A DNA stretch of 7,824 nucleotides from Planctomycetaceae bacterium (GTDB taxonomy: Bacteria; Planctomycetota; Planctomycetia; Pirellulales; Thermoguttaceae): contig DOMV01000378.1 in assembly GCA_003509805.1 (NCBI GenBank), positions 1 to 7,824 on the forward strand. Reading direction: 5' to 3'. Position 1 is the first letter of the stretch, and each line of letters begins with the position of its first letter. A program made the position numbers and the translations under genes. Below are positions 1 through 6,516 of this stretch, one piece after another. A model generated the notes under the pieces. That model made no database searches. It was not told the origin of the DNA and saw only the letters and a list, made by a program, of their open reading frames with translations.

Positions 1-693
1 GCAGAGCGGGTTGAGGTCGAAGCCGACCAGGCACTCCGCGATTTCGCCCGGGGAACGGCCTGCCTCCGCCAATCGCCGCGCGGCGGCGAGAAGAAAGGAA
101 CCGCTGCCGCAGGCCGGGTCGAGAATACCGCTGTCCGGGAACCAGCCGTCCAGCACGTCGTTCAACAGATTCTCCGCCAACCAGCCGGGCGTGTAAAACT
201 CGCCGAACATGCGACGCAACCCGGCCGGGAACAGATTTTCGTAAAGCGGACCGAACCGGTCGAAAAAGGGCGAACCGTCTCTTCGATTCGCCACTGTCGC
301 CGGAAACGCCGGGGTACGATCGCAATCCGGATCGAATCTTGGATCGAAGTCCTGATCGAAGTCCGGAAAGAGCGCAGGAGTGTCCGGTTCCCGTTCTTCC
401 AGGCGGAATTGTGAACGCATGATTCCACGGACGATTCCGGCATAATACGTTTGAATCGCGTATAATCGCATCATCTCCATTTCCGGACACGCCTCCGAAA
501 ATGTTGCCGGAAATGTTGCCGGAAATTTGTCCGGGGCGTATCCGCTCGCCTCGCAACGCATACGAAGCCATTCCCGGAACCGGGGGGGCCGTTCACGCTG
601 AAAAGCGAGGAATATCCGCTCGATGGCCGGGGCGGCGATCTTTCCCCGCAAACCGAAATACGTTTTTATTGCTCTGTCCACGGCTCCATCCAC
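1..693 (-). CDS. N6-adenine DNA methyltransferase, N-terminal part (cut by left edge)
   Basis: This gene should transfer a methyl group from S-adenosylmethionine to adenine N6 in DNA, as a stand-alone or restriction-linked (type I/IIG-like) methylase. The 231 visible residues carry GEFYTP (164-169, the motif preceding the catalytic domain), the SAM-binding motif DPACGSGSF (192-200) and an acidic motif GFDLNP (224-229). The catalytic (N/D)PPY motif must lie beyond the edge. Upstream is a mostly helical N-terminus including QTYYAG near 81-86, then a low-complexity Asp/Phe linker made of 12-bp repeats. The frame is open from a TGA at 718-720. I chose GTG 691-693, with GGAAAG about 9 bases upstream. 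GTG 679-681 and ATG 559-561 are alternatives, so the 5' end is uncertain. It lies 59 bases downstream of the phosphoesterase-ferredoxin gene on the same strand and may be co-transcribed. The family is confident; target sequence and any restriction partner are not visible. Confidence 0.85.
   Translation of the reverse strand, partial: MDGAVDRAIKTYFGLRGKIAAPAIERIFLAFQRERPPRFREWLRMRCEASGYAPDKFPATFPATFSEACPEMEMMRLYAIQTYYAGIVRGIMRSQFRLEEREPDTPALFPDFDQDFDPRFDPDCDRTPAFPATVANRRDGSPFFDRFGPLYENLFPAGLRRMFGEFYTPGWLAENLLNDVLDGWFPDSGILDPACGSGSFLLAAARRLAEAGRSPGEIAECLVGFDLNPLC
318..365. repeat. Four 12-bp tandem units in the methyltransferase gene
   Basis: Four consecutive units begin GATCGAA or GATCGCA (318-329, 330-341, 342-353, 354-365). 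On the minus strand they encode a degenerate four-residue repeat of the type DFDQ/DFDP, between the helical N-terminus and the methylase core. The unit length keeps the frame. Confidence 0.75.
499..522. repeat. Perfect 12-bp tandem duplication in the methyltransferase gene
   Basis: The unit AAATGTTGCCGG occurs twice without mismatch (499-510, 511-522). On the minus strand it encodes the duplicated tetrapeptide FPAT. It is in frame and looks recent because both copies are identical. Confidence 0.8.
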
Positions 694-752
694 GGTCCCG
701 TTCTTTCCGGCGTCTCTTCACCCGCGTCGTACGCCTGTACCCGAATCCGTTT

Positions 753-1895
753 TCACAATTCCATCCCGTCGACTTCATCAAGGAGGGCGTCCAGCAAATG
801 TTCCGACGGCGCCGTTTCGACGGAAGGAGGCGACGATTTGGTCGCCCTGGGCGATAAAACGTTTTTATCGATCCCGCGACGTTGCCGCCCGCTGATTACC
901 GGATCGTCGTACAAGGGAAACATGATCGCGCCGCCGGGACAGACTCGGCTGCATGCGGGACAACCGTCCCGGCAGGCGTCGGGCTGTTCAACCAACGGCT
1001 TGTCCCGTCGGTCGATCACGTAGACTCCGAACATGCAGAAGTTGACGCATTCGAGGCAACCGGTACAGGCATCCTGATCGACGACCGGATACCATCGGTG
1101 GCGAACCGGCTCCTTGACGAAGACCGGGGAAACCGTATCGGGCACAGAGCTCATCGGGTGTTCCTGGCGTTCCTGGTGTTCCGGGGATTCCGGGGATGCG
1201 GAATGCGGTTCGAGCGTAACGGCCGCCGAAACGCCGAGTTGCCGGAGAATCCAGTAGGCGGCCCTGGCGGGCAAATCCGTCCGTAAAACCAACTCGCCCT
1301 CGATTGCCTTCAAGCGGCGGACGCTTTCGCCGTCGGCAGGAAGATCGTAAAGAAACGGAATGACAAGATCGGTGTGAAAATAACGCGTATCTCCCGGTGC
1401 GCCCGTCGGTTCGGCATCGGTCCGGGAAAGGGAATGGACGCGTGTTGCCGGCATGTAGGAAATGATGACCGGGGCGGATCGCGAATTATCGGACGCAGTG
1501 TCACGGAATGTAATGTCGATCAGGCCGAAAAAACGTTGGCCGAAAAGGCGATACCGGACCCGGCCGGAGTCGTTTTCCGAGCCCTGCGCCGCCCCGTCGT
1601 CCGATGGTTTCACCGCTTCATAAAATCCGGCGTCGATCCGCTCGACCCGACCCCGATCGCCGGAAATGTCCCCTTCATAATCGAGGTAAAGACGCCGATG
1701 ATCCGGAAGGCGTGTACCTTCGACCGTAAAAGGCAACCCCCGGGGTTGCGTATCGAACATCCCGACCTGCGGCGGGATCGACCAGGTCGCGAGTTTTTCC
1801 TCCGGCCCGGTCGGTTCGAACATCAAATCCCAGTGACACTTGCGCGAAGAATCGGGAGAAACCGTATGATTCAAGAGAACAAAACGTTTTTTCAT
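753..1895 (-). CDS. LigD-type 3'-phosphoesterase domain fused to a 2[4Fe-4S] ferredoxin
   Basis: This 380-residue protein joins two families. Residues 4-131 resemble the 3'-phosphoesterase (PE) domain of bacterial DNA ligase D, which trims 3' ends during DNA repair: RFVLLNH, then HWDLMFE, ATWSIP, PDHRRLYLDYEG and RYRLFGQRFFG. Candidate metal and active-site residues are H10, H21, D23, H66 and Y70, but the position matching the LigD catalytic arginine is Met25. Residues 132-230 are unassigned. After a repeat-encoded linker, 248-380 is a ferredoxin with C277-x2-C-x2-C-x3-C287 and C308-x3-C-x2-C-x3-C319-P, able to bind two [4Fe-4S] clusters. It ends in an acidic tail similar in style to stand-alone planctomycete ferredoxins known to me from memory. 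The start is ATG 1893-1895, because PE similarity begins right after it. ATG 1908-1910 is a duplicate start; GTG 2070-2072 would overlap the upstream gene. No strong Shine-Dalgarno sequence precedes it. It could be two genes merged by loss of a stop. There is no membrane segment, so it is probably cytoplasmic. Confidence 0.8.
   Translation of the reverse strand: MKKRFVLLNHTVSPDSSRKCHWDLMFEPTGPEEKLATWSIPPQVGMFDTQPRGLPFTVEGTRLPDHRRLYLDYEGDISGDRGRVERIDAGFYEAVKPSDDGAAQGSENDSGRVRYRLFGQRFFGLIDITFRDTASDNSRSAPVIISYMPATRVHSLSRTDAEPTGAPGDTRYFHTDLVIPFLYDLPADGESVRRLKAIEGELVLRTDLPARAAYWILRQLGVSAAVTLEPHSASPESPEHQERQEHPMSSVPDTVSPVFVKEPVRHRWYPVVDQDACTGCLECVNFCMFGVYVIDRRDKPLVEQPDACRDGCPACSRVCPGGAIMFPLYDDPVISGRQRRGIDKNVLSPRATKSSPPSVETAPSEHLLDALLDEVDGMEL
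1152..1167 (-). promoter_or_regulatory. Internal ATG with Shine-Dalgarno for a separate ferredoxin product
   Basis: The ATG at 1152-1154 (codon 248 of the fusion) is preceded on the minus strand by AGGA with seven bases of spacing. This is a better ribosome site than the one before the full-length start. Initiation here would give a 133-residue ferredoxin (753-1154) with all eight cysteines. The AGGA is itself part of the 9-bp repeats, so it may be coincidental. Confidence 0.4.
1160..1195. repeat. Four 9-bp tandem units in the fusion linker
   Basis: Units GTTCCTGGC, GTTCCTGGT, GTTCCGGGG and ATTCCGGGG follow each other at 1160-1195. Read on the minus strand they encode a three-residue repeat of Pro/Gln-Glu-Ser/His/Arg, exactly at the junction between the phosphoesterase half and the ferredoxin half. 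Confidence 0.8.
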
Positions 1896-1915
1896 GGAGC
1901 GTTTTTGCATGGAGT
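1886..1915. repeat. 15-bp tandem duplication spanning the start codon
   Basis: Units 1886-1900 and 1901-1915 match at 13 of 15 bases. Each contains one ATG on the minus strand, giving two in-frame candidate starts and the peptide repeat MQKRS-MKKRF. This lies in the 58-base gap after the outer-membrane gene. Confidence 0.8.
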
Positions 1916-1953
1916 GATGTCGTATCCCGAAAACATGGGATCGTCTCTCGAAA

Positions 1954-3162
1954 TCAGAATTTTTCGATATAGCCGAGCGTCCATGCCTGGACGGTTCGCC
2001 CGGAAGACATGGAGATATCGTAATCTCCATAAATATAACGACTTCCGTTTGAACCGAGCGAACATTGGCCACCGCAGCCGAGGGTGAGGAAATCGCGTTG
2101 GACGCTTGCGCCGAAAAGTGAGACGTGAGGCGTCCCGGCTTTATCGATAAGTCTTGCCCGCGAACCGGCGACCGGATCGCCCTCCATCAGGTAAGCGTAT
2201 TCAATTCGAAGCAAGGCGCGGAGCCAAGTGTCCTTTTCATATTGGACGCTGGCCCCGACACGCAAAAACGTCTGCTCCAGGTGCATCCGCCCGTAGTGAA
2301 GGCGACCGTAATTTCCGGTGGCCTGCTCCGCGAAACCGTATTGCCAGCCGTGGATCATGTTGACCCCGATACAGGGCCGCACGAAAAAACAGCCGTGATA
2401 ACAGGTGATTTTGCCAAGCTCCACGCTCGATATCAGCGTGTCGCCCTCGGTCGAACCGCGGTACCATTGACCTCGCGCCCGTTCGTCGTCATAGCCGTAA
2501 CGCCGCGAATCGATCTCCTGATGCCCGTAACCGATCCAGCAGTTGAGCTCGGTCCCGTAGAAATTTTCCTGGTAATACAAGCCGAGATGATAATGGTCCG
2601 CGCGTGTTTCATTCGTTACAGCGTCTCGCGTTACACGGTCTCGCGTTGCACCGTCTCGCTGCCGTAATTCGGGATTGTCGTACCCGCCCGCGATACCGAG
2701 TCGCGAAGAAGGTCCCCGCATCCAGTCCCGACCGAGAACGAGCCCGTTCGCCGCGATACCGTAGCCCGAGGAACGGTCGTCGGCAAACGTCGTATTCTCC
2801 CAATGCACCGCGTTGATCCAAAAGGTGTCATCCCCGGAAAAACAGCCGATCTGTCCGCGAACAGTCGAATTGTCCGCATCCGCGTCCTCGTCAACGCCAT
2901 ACGGATTCGCCTCCTCACTCCCATACGGCAACGTGTGGGGAGGCAAATTCCAGCAATTCGGCTGTTGGACCGTCAAGCGATTCAACACAATGCGATGCGG
3001 TCCCGACATGCTTAAATGGATACTGTTCGGCCGCATCGTCCAAGAAGAGTCCCCTTCGGCCGTCGCAATACCGGGCACAAAAACCAGCAGTGCCGCTATC
3101 AGGGCAACCGTTGGGGCAACCAAGACGGGAAAACCAATTTGACCAGTCGCCGTATCTTTCAT
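1954..3162 (-). CDS. Autotransporter-type outer-membrane beta-barrel protein
   Basis: This is a secreted protein of 402 residues, probably inserted in the outer membrane. Residues 1-35 form a signal peptide: Lys2, a long hydrophobic stretch (about 11-32), and a cleavage site after ATA (33-35). From about residue 133 to the end there are alternating aromatic/polar strands typical of an autotransporter beta-domain, including GLVLGRDW, LGIAGGYDN, HLGLYYQENFYGTELNCWIGYGHQ and FLRVGASVQYEK. It finishes with strand GYIEKF, whose terminal Phe is the usual barrel-assembly signal. The mature region before the barrel is only about 95 residues, so there is no large passenger. Eight cysteines are present, including CYHGC and CGGQC. 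I chose ATG 3160-3162 because the signal peptide starts there; an upstream TTG (3229-3231) would put 23 unlikely residues in front. No strong ribosome site is seen. The gene is 180 bases downstream of the chemoreceptor stop. The ligand or role is unknown. Confidence 0.8.
   Translation of the reverse strand: MKDTATGQIGFPVLVAPTVALIAALLVFVPGIATAEGDSSWTMRPNSIHLSMSGPHRIVLNRLTVQQPNCWNLPPHTLPYGSEEANPYGVDEDADADNSTVRGQIGCFSGDDTFWINAVHWENTTFADDRSSGYGIAANGLVLGRDWMRGPSSRLGIAGGYDNPELRQRDGATRDRVTRDAVTNETRADHYHLGLYYQENFYGTELNCWIGYGHQEIDSRRYGYDDERARGQWYRGSTEGDTLISSVELGKITCYHGCFFVRPCIGVNMIHGWQYGFAEQATGNYGRLHYGRMHLEQTFLRVGASVQYEKDTWLRALLRIEYAYLMEGDPVAGSRARLIDKAGTPHVSLFGASVQRDFLTLGCGGQCSLGSNGSRYIYGDYDISMSSGRTVQAWTLGYIEKF
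2615..2659. repeat. Three 15-bp tandem units in the beta-barrel gene
   Basis: Units 2615-2629, 2630-2644 and 2645-2659 all have the form GTTRCASSGTCTCGC. On the minus strand they encode RDGAT, RDRVT and RDAVT, a charged loop between two predicted barrel strands. Such a loop is a likely extracellular or periplasmic excursion that can change length without breaking the barrel. Confidence 0.8.
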
Positions 3163-3342
3163 GAAACGCCATTCTGTGAAGGAAGTATTCCTTGGAACAC
3201 TCAAGATATCGGCAGACGAGAGGCGGAACAATCAGTATATTCCGAAAAATCGCAACCATCGTTAAAGATGTGACAACCTTCCTAAGTTCATGCCCCGGGT
3301 GTCGATTGCGGGGAATGGCTAAAATACGCACGAAACGCGGGG

Positions 3343-5907
3343 CTAAAATTTGCCGAACTCCTTGTCATCCAAGTGAATCGTCACTTCCGTGTCGATCGGG
3401 GTATCCCAACCGCTCCCCTTGACGGGCTGGTCAGGCTCCGCCGGGAATTCGGACGGCTTTGTCGTGACGTTGATGTGACCGCCGGACTTTCCGGCAAGAC
3501 TGAGCGGTTTGGTCGCAGCCGGTTTGGTCGCAGTCGGTTTAGCCGCAGTTGGTTTGGTCGTAGCCGGTTTGGTCGCAATCGGTTTGGCCGCAGTCGGTTT
3601 GGCCGCAGTCGGTTTTGAAACCGCCTGTGTCACAACCGGTTTTGCGACCGGTTTTACGACCGGTTTCGCCGCTGATTTCGCGACAAGGGTTGTTGTTTCC
3701 TGCGGGGCGTCCAAACGGATTTCAGACGCTTTCTCATGAACCGGCCCCTGAGCCGACCGCTTGTCCGCGCGAATGGTCGGGGCATCGCCGGACTTGCTTC
3801 CTTTCAACTTGAAGAAGTTGACCAGACGCTGAAGATTGGACGCCTGCGAACTCATTTCGTTCGACACGCTCGCCGTTTCTTCGGAACTGGCCGTGTTCTG
3901 CTGGGTTACCGCGTCGATCTGCTGCAACCCCTGCGTCACCTGGCCGATTCCCTGGGCCTGCTCGTTGCTGGCAACCGCGATCCGGTTGATGATCTCGGCG
4001 GTCTTCGAAGCATGCGCGATGATCGTATTGAGCATCTCGGCGGTTTGCGTCGCGATGACGGCCCCTTCGCTGATCTGTTTGTTGTTCCCCTCGATCATCT
4101 GCGAGGTTTCCCCGGCCGCTTTCGCGCAACGGGCTGCAAGGTTGCGAACCTCCTCGGCCACGACGGCGAACCCTTTTCCGTGCGTTCCCGCCCGGGCCGC
4201 TTCAACGGCGGCGTTGAGCGCAAGCAGATTGGTCTGGAAGGAAATATCGTCGATAACCTTGATTACTTTCTGGACTTCCGAGGAATTCTTCGTGATCTGC
4301 TGCATCGAGTCGATCATGTTTTGCATCATCACCTGCCCGTCGGCGCCGGCCGTATTGGTCTGCCTGGCCAGGTTGCTGGCTTCCGAGGCGCTTTGAGCGT
4401 TCCGGTTCGTCTGGCTGCCCATTTCGCCCATGGATGCGGTGATTTCCTCGATACTCGCGGCTGATTCCGTCGCTCCCTGCGAAAGGCTTTCACTCGCGGC
4501 GGCGATTTGCGAAGCGCCGCTGTTGACCCGGTGAACCGCTTCGGCGACCTCGTTGAGCGCCGCGTTGATCTTCTCGATCATCGCGTTGAGATTGTGATTC
4601 ATCACATCCTCTTCGCTCTTTTCGTTGGCCGTGACGGTCCAATCGCCGCTGGAAAGCGATTGCGCCAGGTTGCTGACTCCGTTGTAATCGCCCAGAATAT
4701 CCTCGGTCAGTTTGGCAAGCCGTCCGACCTCGTCGCCGCGCCGCAACAGCTCGGGCTCCACCCGAACCGTGATATCGCCGCGGTGGACAAGCCTCGTCAG
4801 CCCGGCCGTGATCCTGGAGGTCGCTCCGGCAATATTCCGGGTCAGGGCGAGTCCGAGGAAGGCGCCGACCAACACCGCAAAAAGGACGACTCCGACGATC
4901 AGCCAAACGATCAAACCTTTCGTCCGCTCCATTTGCTCCGTCGTCGCCGCGGAAGACTGTGCCGCATTGACGCTGAGCGTGCCACACAAATCCTCGACGT
5001 GCAAACCGAGTTCGGCCATCGTGACGTTGCAGTGCTCCTTGCGGACGGCCAAAGCGACATAGCCCTTCAGCGCTTCCCGCCATTGGACACACCGCCCCCT
5101 CCCGCTTTCGACGAGTTTCTTGTTGGCCGATTGCAGGAAACCGGGCGCCACATTGTCGATTTCAGCCAGTAATCTGCCGAAACGCTCGTCGATCGCGGCA
5201 TTTTTATCCTGTAGTTCCCGGAGATTGGTGATCGCCGCCTGTTCCCGGGTCAACCGTCGAACCCACTCGATTCCTTCAAGGATGGTTCCCAATTCTTTTT
5301 CCTGGCTGATACGCCGCGCCGGAGCATAATCGATCTCGGCGTCGGAACCTTCCGGCTTATGTTTGATCGCTTCCGCCGTCCCGCTGTTCATCACGCTTTG
5401 GGCGAGCTGTTGGAAATCGGCCTGGGCGCCGTCGGCGATATCGTCCCGGAGTTTCGCCGAGGCGTCGACATCGGCCTGGATCGCCGCCCAAGCGTCGGTT
5501 TGCGCGTCGAATTCGATAAACGCCGCCTTGACGCTTTCCAAGTCCTTCTTGAAGTTCGCGTGTGTTTCGGGATCGATTTTACCTTCATAGTACGTGATTT
5601 TTTCGTCGACCAGGGCGGCGACGGTTTCCGCGACGTATTTCGTCCCCGCGTCTTTCCCTGCGACCTTCGCCATCATCGCGGGATCCTTGTAATAATTGCC
5701 GTTCATGGCATAATACTGCGTTTCAAAACAGTAACGATTAAGGTCGTTCGCCAGCGAAACGATCTCCTGCAGCGAGGCGGCCTTACCGGATGCGTTGTCC
5801 AAAACATTCAGCCCGTACCACCCCATGATGCCGACGAGAAAGATCAGCGAAAGCAGGACGACAAAGGAGAAAATCAGCTTGGCTCCGATGGATAAATTGT
5901 TCAACAC
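3343..5907 (-). CDS. Methyl-accepting chemotaxis protein, two membrane segments, Lys/Pro/Ala repeat tail
   Basis: An 854-residue chemoreceptor that should sense a periplasmic or envelope signal and control CheA through CheW. Membrane segments lie at about 9-31 and 331-355. Between them is a roughly 300-residue all-helical sensor resembling helical-bimodular (HBM) sensors, an inference from pattern only. A HAMP domain follows at about 356-408 and a second HAMP-like stretch at 409-455. The cytoplasmic coiled coil runs to about 695, with the conserved hairpin tip near 551-600 ([20 protein letters not shown], then [15 protein letters not shown]). Residues 748-801 are a tandem Lys-Pro-Ala/Thr repeat. 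The last residues contain GWDTP and end in LDDKEFGKF. The start is GTG 5905-5907, because GAGGGAG lies six bases upstream and [11 protein letters not shown] is a normal receptor N-terminus; a TTG five codons earlier overlaps that ribosome site. No che genes adjoin it, so it is probably an orphan receptor. Confidence 0.95.
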   Translation of the reverse strand: MLNNLSIGAKLIFSFVVLLSLIFLVGIMGWYGLNVLDNASGKAASLQEIVSLANDLNRYCFETQYYAMNGNYYKDPAMMAKVAGKDAGTKYVAETVAALVDEKITYYEGKIDPETHANFKKDLESVKAAFIEFDAQTDAWAAIQADVDASAKLRDDIADGAQADFQQLAQSVMNSGTAEAIKHKPEGSDAEIDYAPARRISQEKELGTILEGIEWVRRLTREQAAITNLRELQDKNAAIDERFGRLLAEIDNVAPGFLQSANKKLVESGRGRCVQWREALKGYVALAVRKEHCNVTMAELGLHVEDLCGTLSVNAAQSSAATTEQMERTKGLIVWLIVGVVLFAVLVGAFLGLALTRNIAGATSRITAGLTRLVHRGDITVRVEPELLRRGDEVGRLAKLTEDILGDYNGVSNLAQSLSSGDWTVTANEKSEEDVMNHNLNAMIEKINAALNEVAEAVHRVNSGASQIAAASESLSQGATESAASIEEITASMGEMGSQTNRNAQSASEASNLARQTNTAGADGQVMMQNMIDSMQQITKNSSEVQKVIKVIDDISFQTNLLALNAAVEAARAGTHGKGFAVVAEEVRNLAARCAKAAGETSQMIEGNNKQISEGAVIATQTAEMLNTIIAHASKTAEIINRIAVASNEQAQGIGQVTQGLQQIDAVTQQNTASSEETASVSNEMSSQASNLQRLVNFFKLKGSKSGDAPTIRADKRSAQGPVHEKASEIRLDAPQETTTLVAKSAAKPVVKPVAKPVVTQAVSKPTAAKPTAAKPIATKPATTKPTAAKPTATKPAATKPLSLAGKSGGHINVTTKPSEFPAEPDQPVKGSGWDTPIDTEVTIHLDDKEFGKF
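3506..3610. repeat. Seven 15-bp tandem units in the chemoreceptor tail
   Basis: Seven contiguous units of the form GGTTTGGYCGCAGYC fill 3506-3610, with a degenerate eighth to 3625. On the minus strand they encode five-residue units [20 protein letters not shown] and KPAAT. They form a basic, proline-rich flexible tether after the signalling coiled coil. Confidence 0.9.
3635..3670. repeat. Three 12-bp tandem units in the chemoreceptor tail
   Basis: ACCGGTTTTGCG, ACCGGTTTTACG and ACCGGTTTCGCC are consecutive at 3635-3670 and encode four-residue units KPVV/KPVA on the minus strand. This is a second repeat register next to the 15-bp array, with the same Lys-Pro theme. Confidence 0.8.
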
Positions 5908-5913
5908 GGTGAA

Positions 5914-5920
5914 CTCCCTC
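5914..5920 (-). promoter_or_regulatory. Shine-Dalgarno site of the chemoreceptor gene
   Basis: The minus strand reads GAGGGAG, followed by six bases and GTG (5905-5907). It is the best ribosome binding site in the window and decides the start in favour of GTG over the in-frame TTG at 5920-5922, which lies inside the site. Confidence 0.8.
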
Positions 5921-6065
5921 AATGGGTATTATGAAGTGATGATGACAGCGCTTCGGCGCGGCAGATTCGCCGTTTATACCGAAGCCGGTTGAATTTGCGT
6001 CCGTCCGCCTCGGAAAAGCGTGGTTTCGGCGGGGCCTTCCCAATCGTCGGCTTCGGGAAATCCCA

Positions 6066-6091
6066 ATGATTTTCCGCCATGATTTTCCGCC
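6066..6091. repeat. Perfect 13-bp tandem duplication, non-coding
   Basis: ATGATTTTCCGCC occurs twice in a row (6066-6078, 6079-6091), followed by AT. The 13-bp unit would break a reading frame, consistent with this being untranslated DNA. Confidence 0.85.
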
Positions 6092-6319
6092 ATAAATGGT
6101 TTTTCGCATCCTTGCCGTCTTCACGCCGCCGCCGGACACTGTGCTGCCGGACACGTTATTGATACGGGTGAACGAGTCCTCGCGAAACGGGCGGAAAGAC
6201 ACCCGGCACCATTCCCTTTACACTCTAGTTTATCATTTCGAGCGTGGTTGGGAAATTTAGACGAAAATGGAAAGCAAGGTTGTTTTTCAAGAGACATGTT
6301 CCGGATAACCGTCGTGTCC

Positions 6320-6348
6320 AGTAGAACCGTTTTATCCCGAATTGTCAA
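6320..6348 (-). promoter_or_regulatory. Candidate minus-strand promoter toward the chemoreceptor gene
   Basis: On the minus strand a perfect TTGACA (6343-6348) is followed after 17 bases by TCTACT (6320-6325), which matches the -10 consensus at four of six positions but lacks the important second-position A. It points toward the chemoreceptor, leaving a leader of about 400 bases. It is a weak call because of the poor -10 and long leader. No convincing sigma28-type site was seen. Confidence 0.3.
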
Positions 6349-6363
6349 GCCGCGACGAAGCAG

Positions 6364-6376
6364 GCGGATTATCCGC
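6364..6376. promoter_or_regulatory. 13-bp palindrome between the two promoters, possible operator
   Basis: GCGGAT-T-ATCCGC is a perfect inverted repeat with a one-base centre. That is too tight to be an RNA hairpin but suits a dimeric DNA-binding protein. Another ATCCGCC half-site is at 6391-6397. It lies 15 bases from the minus-strand -35 and 47 bases before the plus-strand -35. No regulator gene is visible in the window. Confidence 0.35.
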
Positions 6377-6423
6377 GCACACATCCCACGATCCGCCATC
6401 GCAATATCGGAAAATATTTGATC

Positions 6424-6452
6424 TTGACAGATTTGCAAGGGTTGCGTATAGT
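6424..6452 (+). promoter_or_regulatory. Sigma70-type promoter of the aminotransferase gene
   Basis: A perfect -35 TTGACA (6424-6429) is separated by exactly 17 bases from TATAGT (6447-6452), a five-of-six match to the -10 consensus. An AT-rich tract just upstream (about 6403-6421, including AAAATATTT) could act as an UP element. Transcription would begin near 6459, giving a leader of about 98 bases before the aminotransferase ATG. Confidence 0.75.
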
Positions 6453-6481
6453 GCTTCCGAATCGTCGAGAAAGAACGATTT

Positions 6482-6516
6482 ACCGGTATTCAAGCTGAAC
6501 ATCACTATCGGTTTTT
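6482..6516 (+). terminator. Attenuator-like hairpin in the aminotransferase leader
   Basis: ACCGGTA (6482-6488) pairs with TATCGGT (6506-6512), seven pairs including one G-U, and is followed by a run of five T ending at 6516. An inner stem TTCA/TGAA (6489-6492 with 6496-6499) could close the loop. A smaller hairpin, AATCGT/ACGATT (6460-6465 with 6475-6480), precedes it. The stem is short for an efficient terminator, so leader attenuation is only a possibility. Confidence 0.3.

Noticed and set aside
3234..3239. TATACT on the minus strand as the -10 of a barrel-gene promoter
   Set aside because: The hexamer is good, but no acceptable -35 lies 16-18 bases upstream, so the promoter is not supported.
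3293..3313. Hairpin CCCCG/CGGGG after the chemoreceptor stop as a terminator
   Set aside because: The stem has five pairs with an 11-base loop, and no U-run follows on the minus strand.
2915..3331. 138-codon minus-strand frame over the 5' end of the barrel gene
   Set aside because: It overlaps the signal-peptide coding region in another frame, and the barrel frame has a clear signal peptide and conserved strands.
3506..3670. The repeat array as a CRISPR or non-coding repeat
   Set aside because: The units are contiguous without spacers and encode an in-frame Lys/Pro/Ala repeat in the chemoreceptor.
4490..5172. Long frames on both strands inside the chemoreceptor gene
   Set aside because: They are shadows of the receptor gene, with repetitive Arg-rich or Asp/Val-rich translations and no domain signal.
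5973..5978. TATAAA on the minus strand upstream of the chemoreceptor as a -10 box
   Set aside because: The matching -35 position reads GACGCA, which is a poor match, and the element sits inside a possible leader stem-loop.
5783..6202. 139-codon minus-strand frame overlapping the chemoreceptor start
   Set aside because: It overlaps the chemoreceptor membrane segment in another frame and shows no protein-like pattern.
6121..6297. 58-codon minus-strand small frame with five cysteines just after the candidate minus-strand promoter
   Set aside because: Its codons favour A/T at third positions unlike the neighbouring genes, it has no ribosome site, its end runs into a short-repeat tract, and the cysteines are not in a known pattern.
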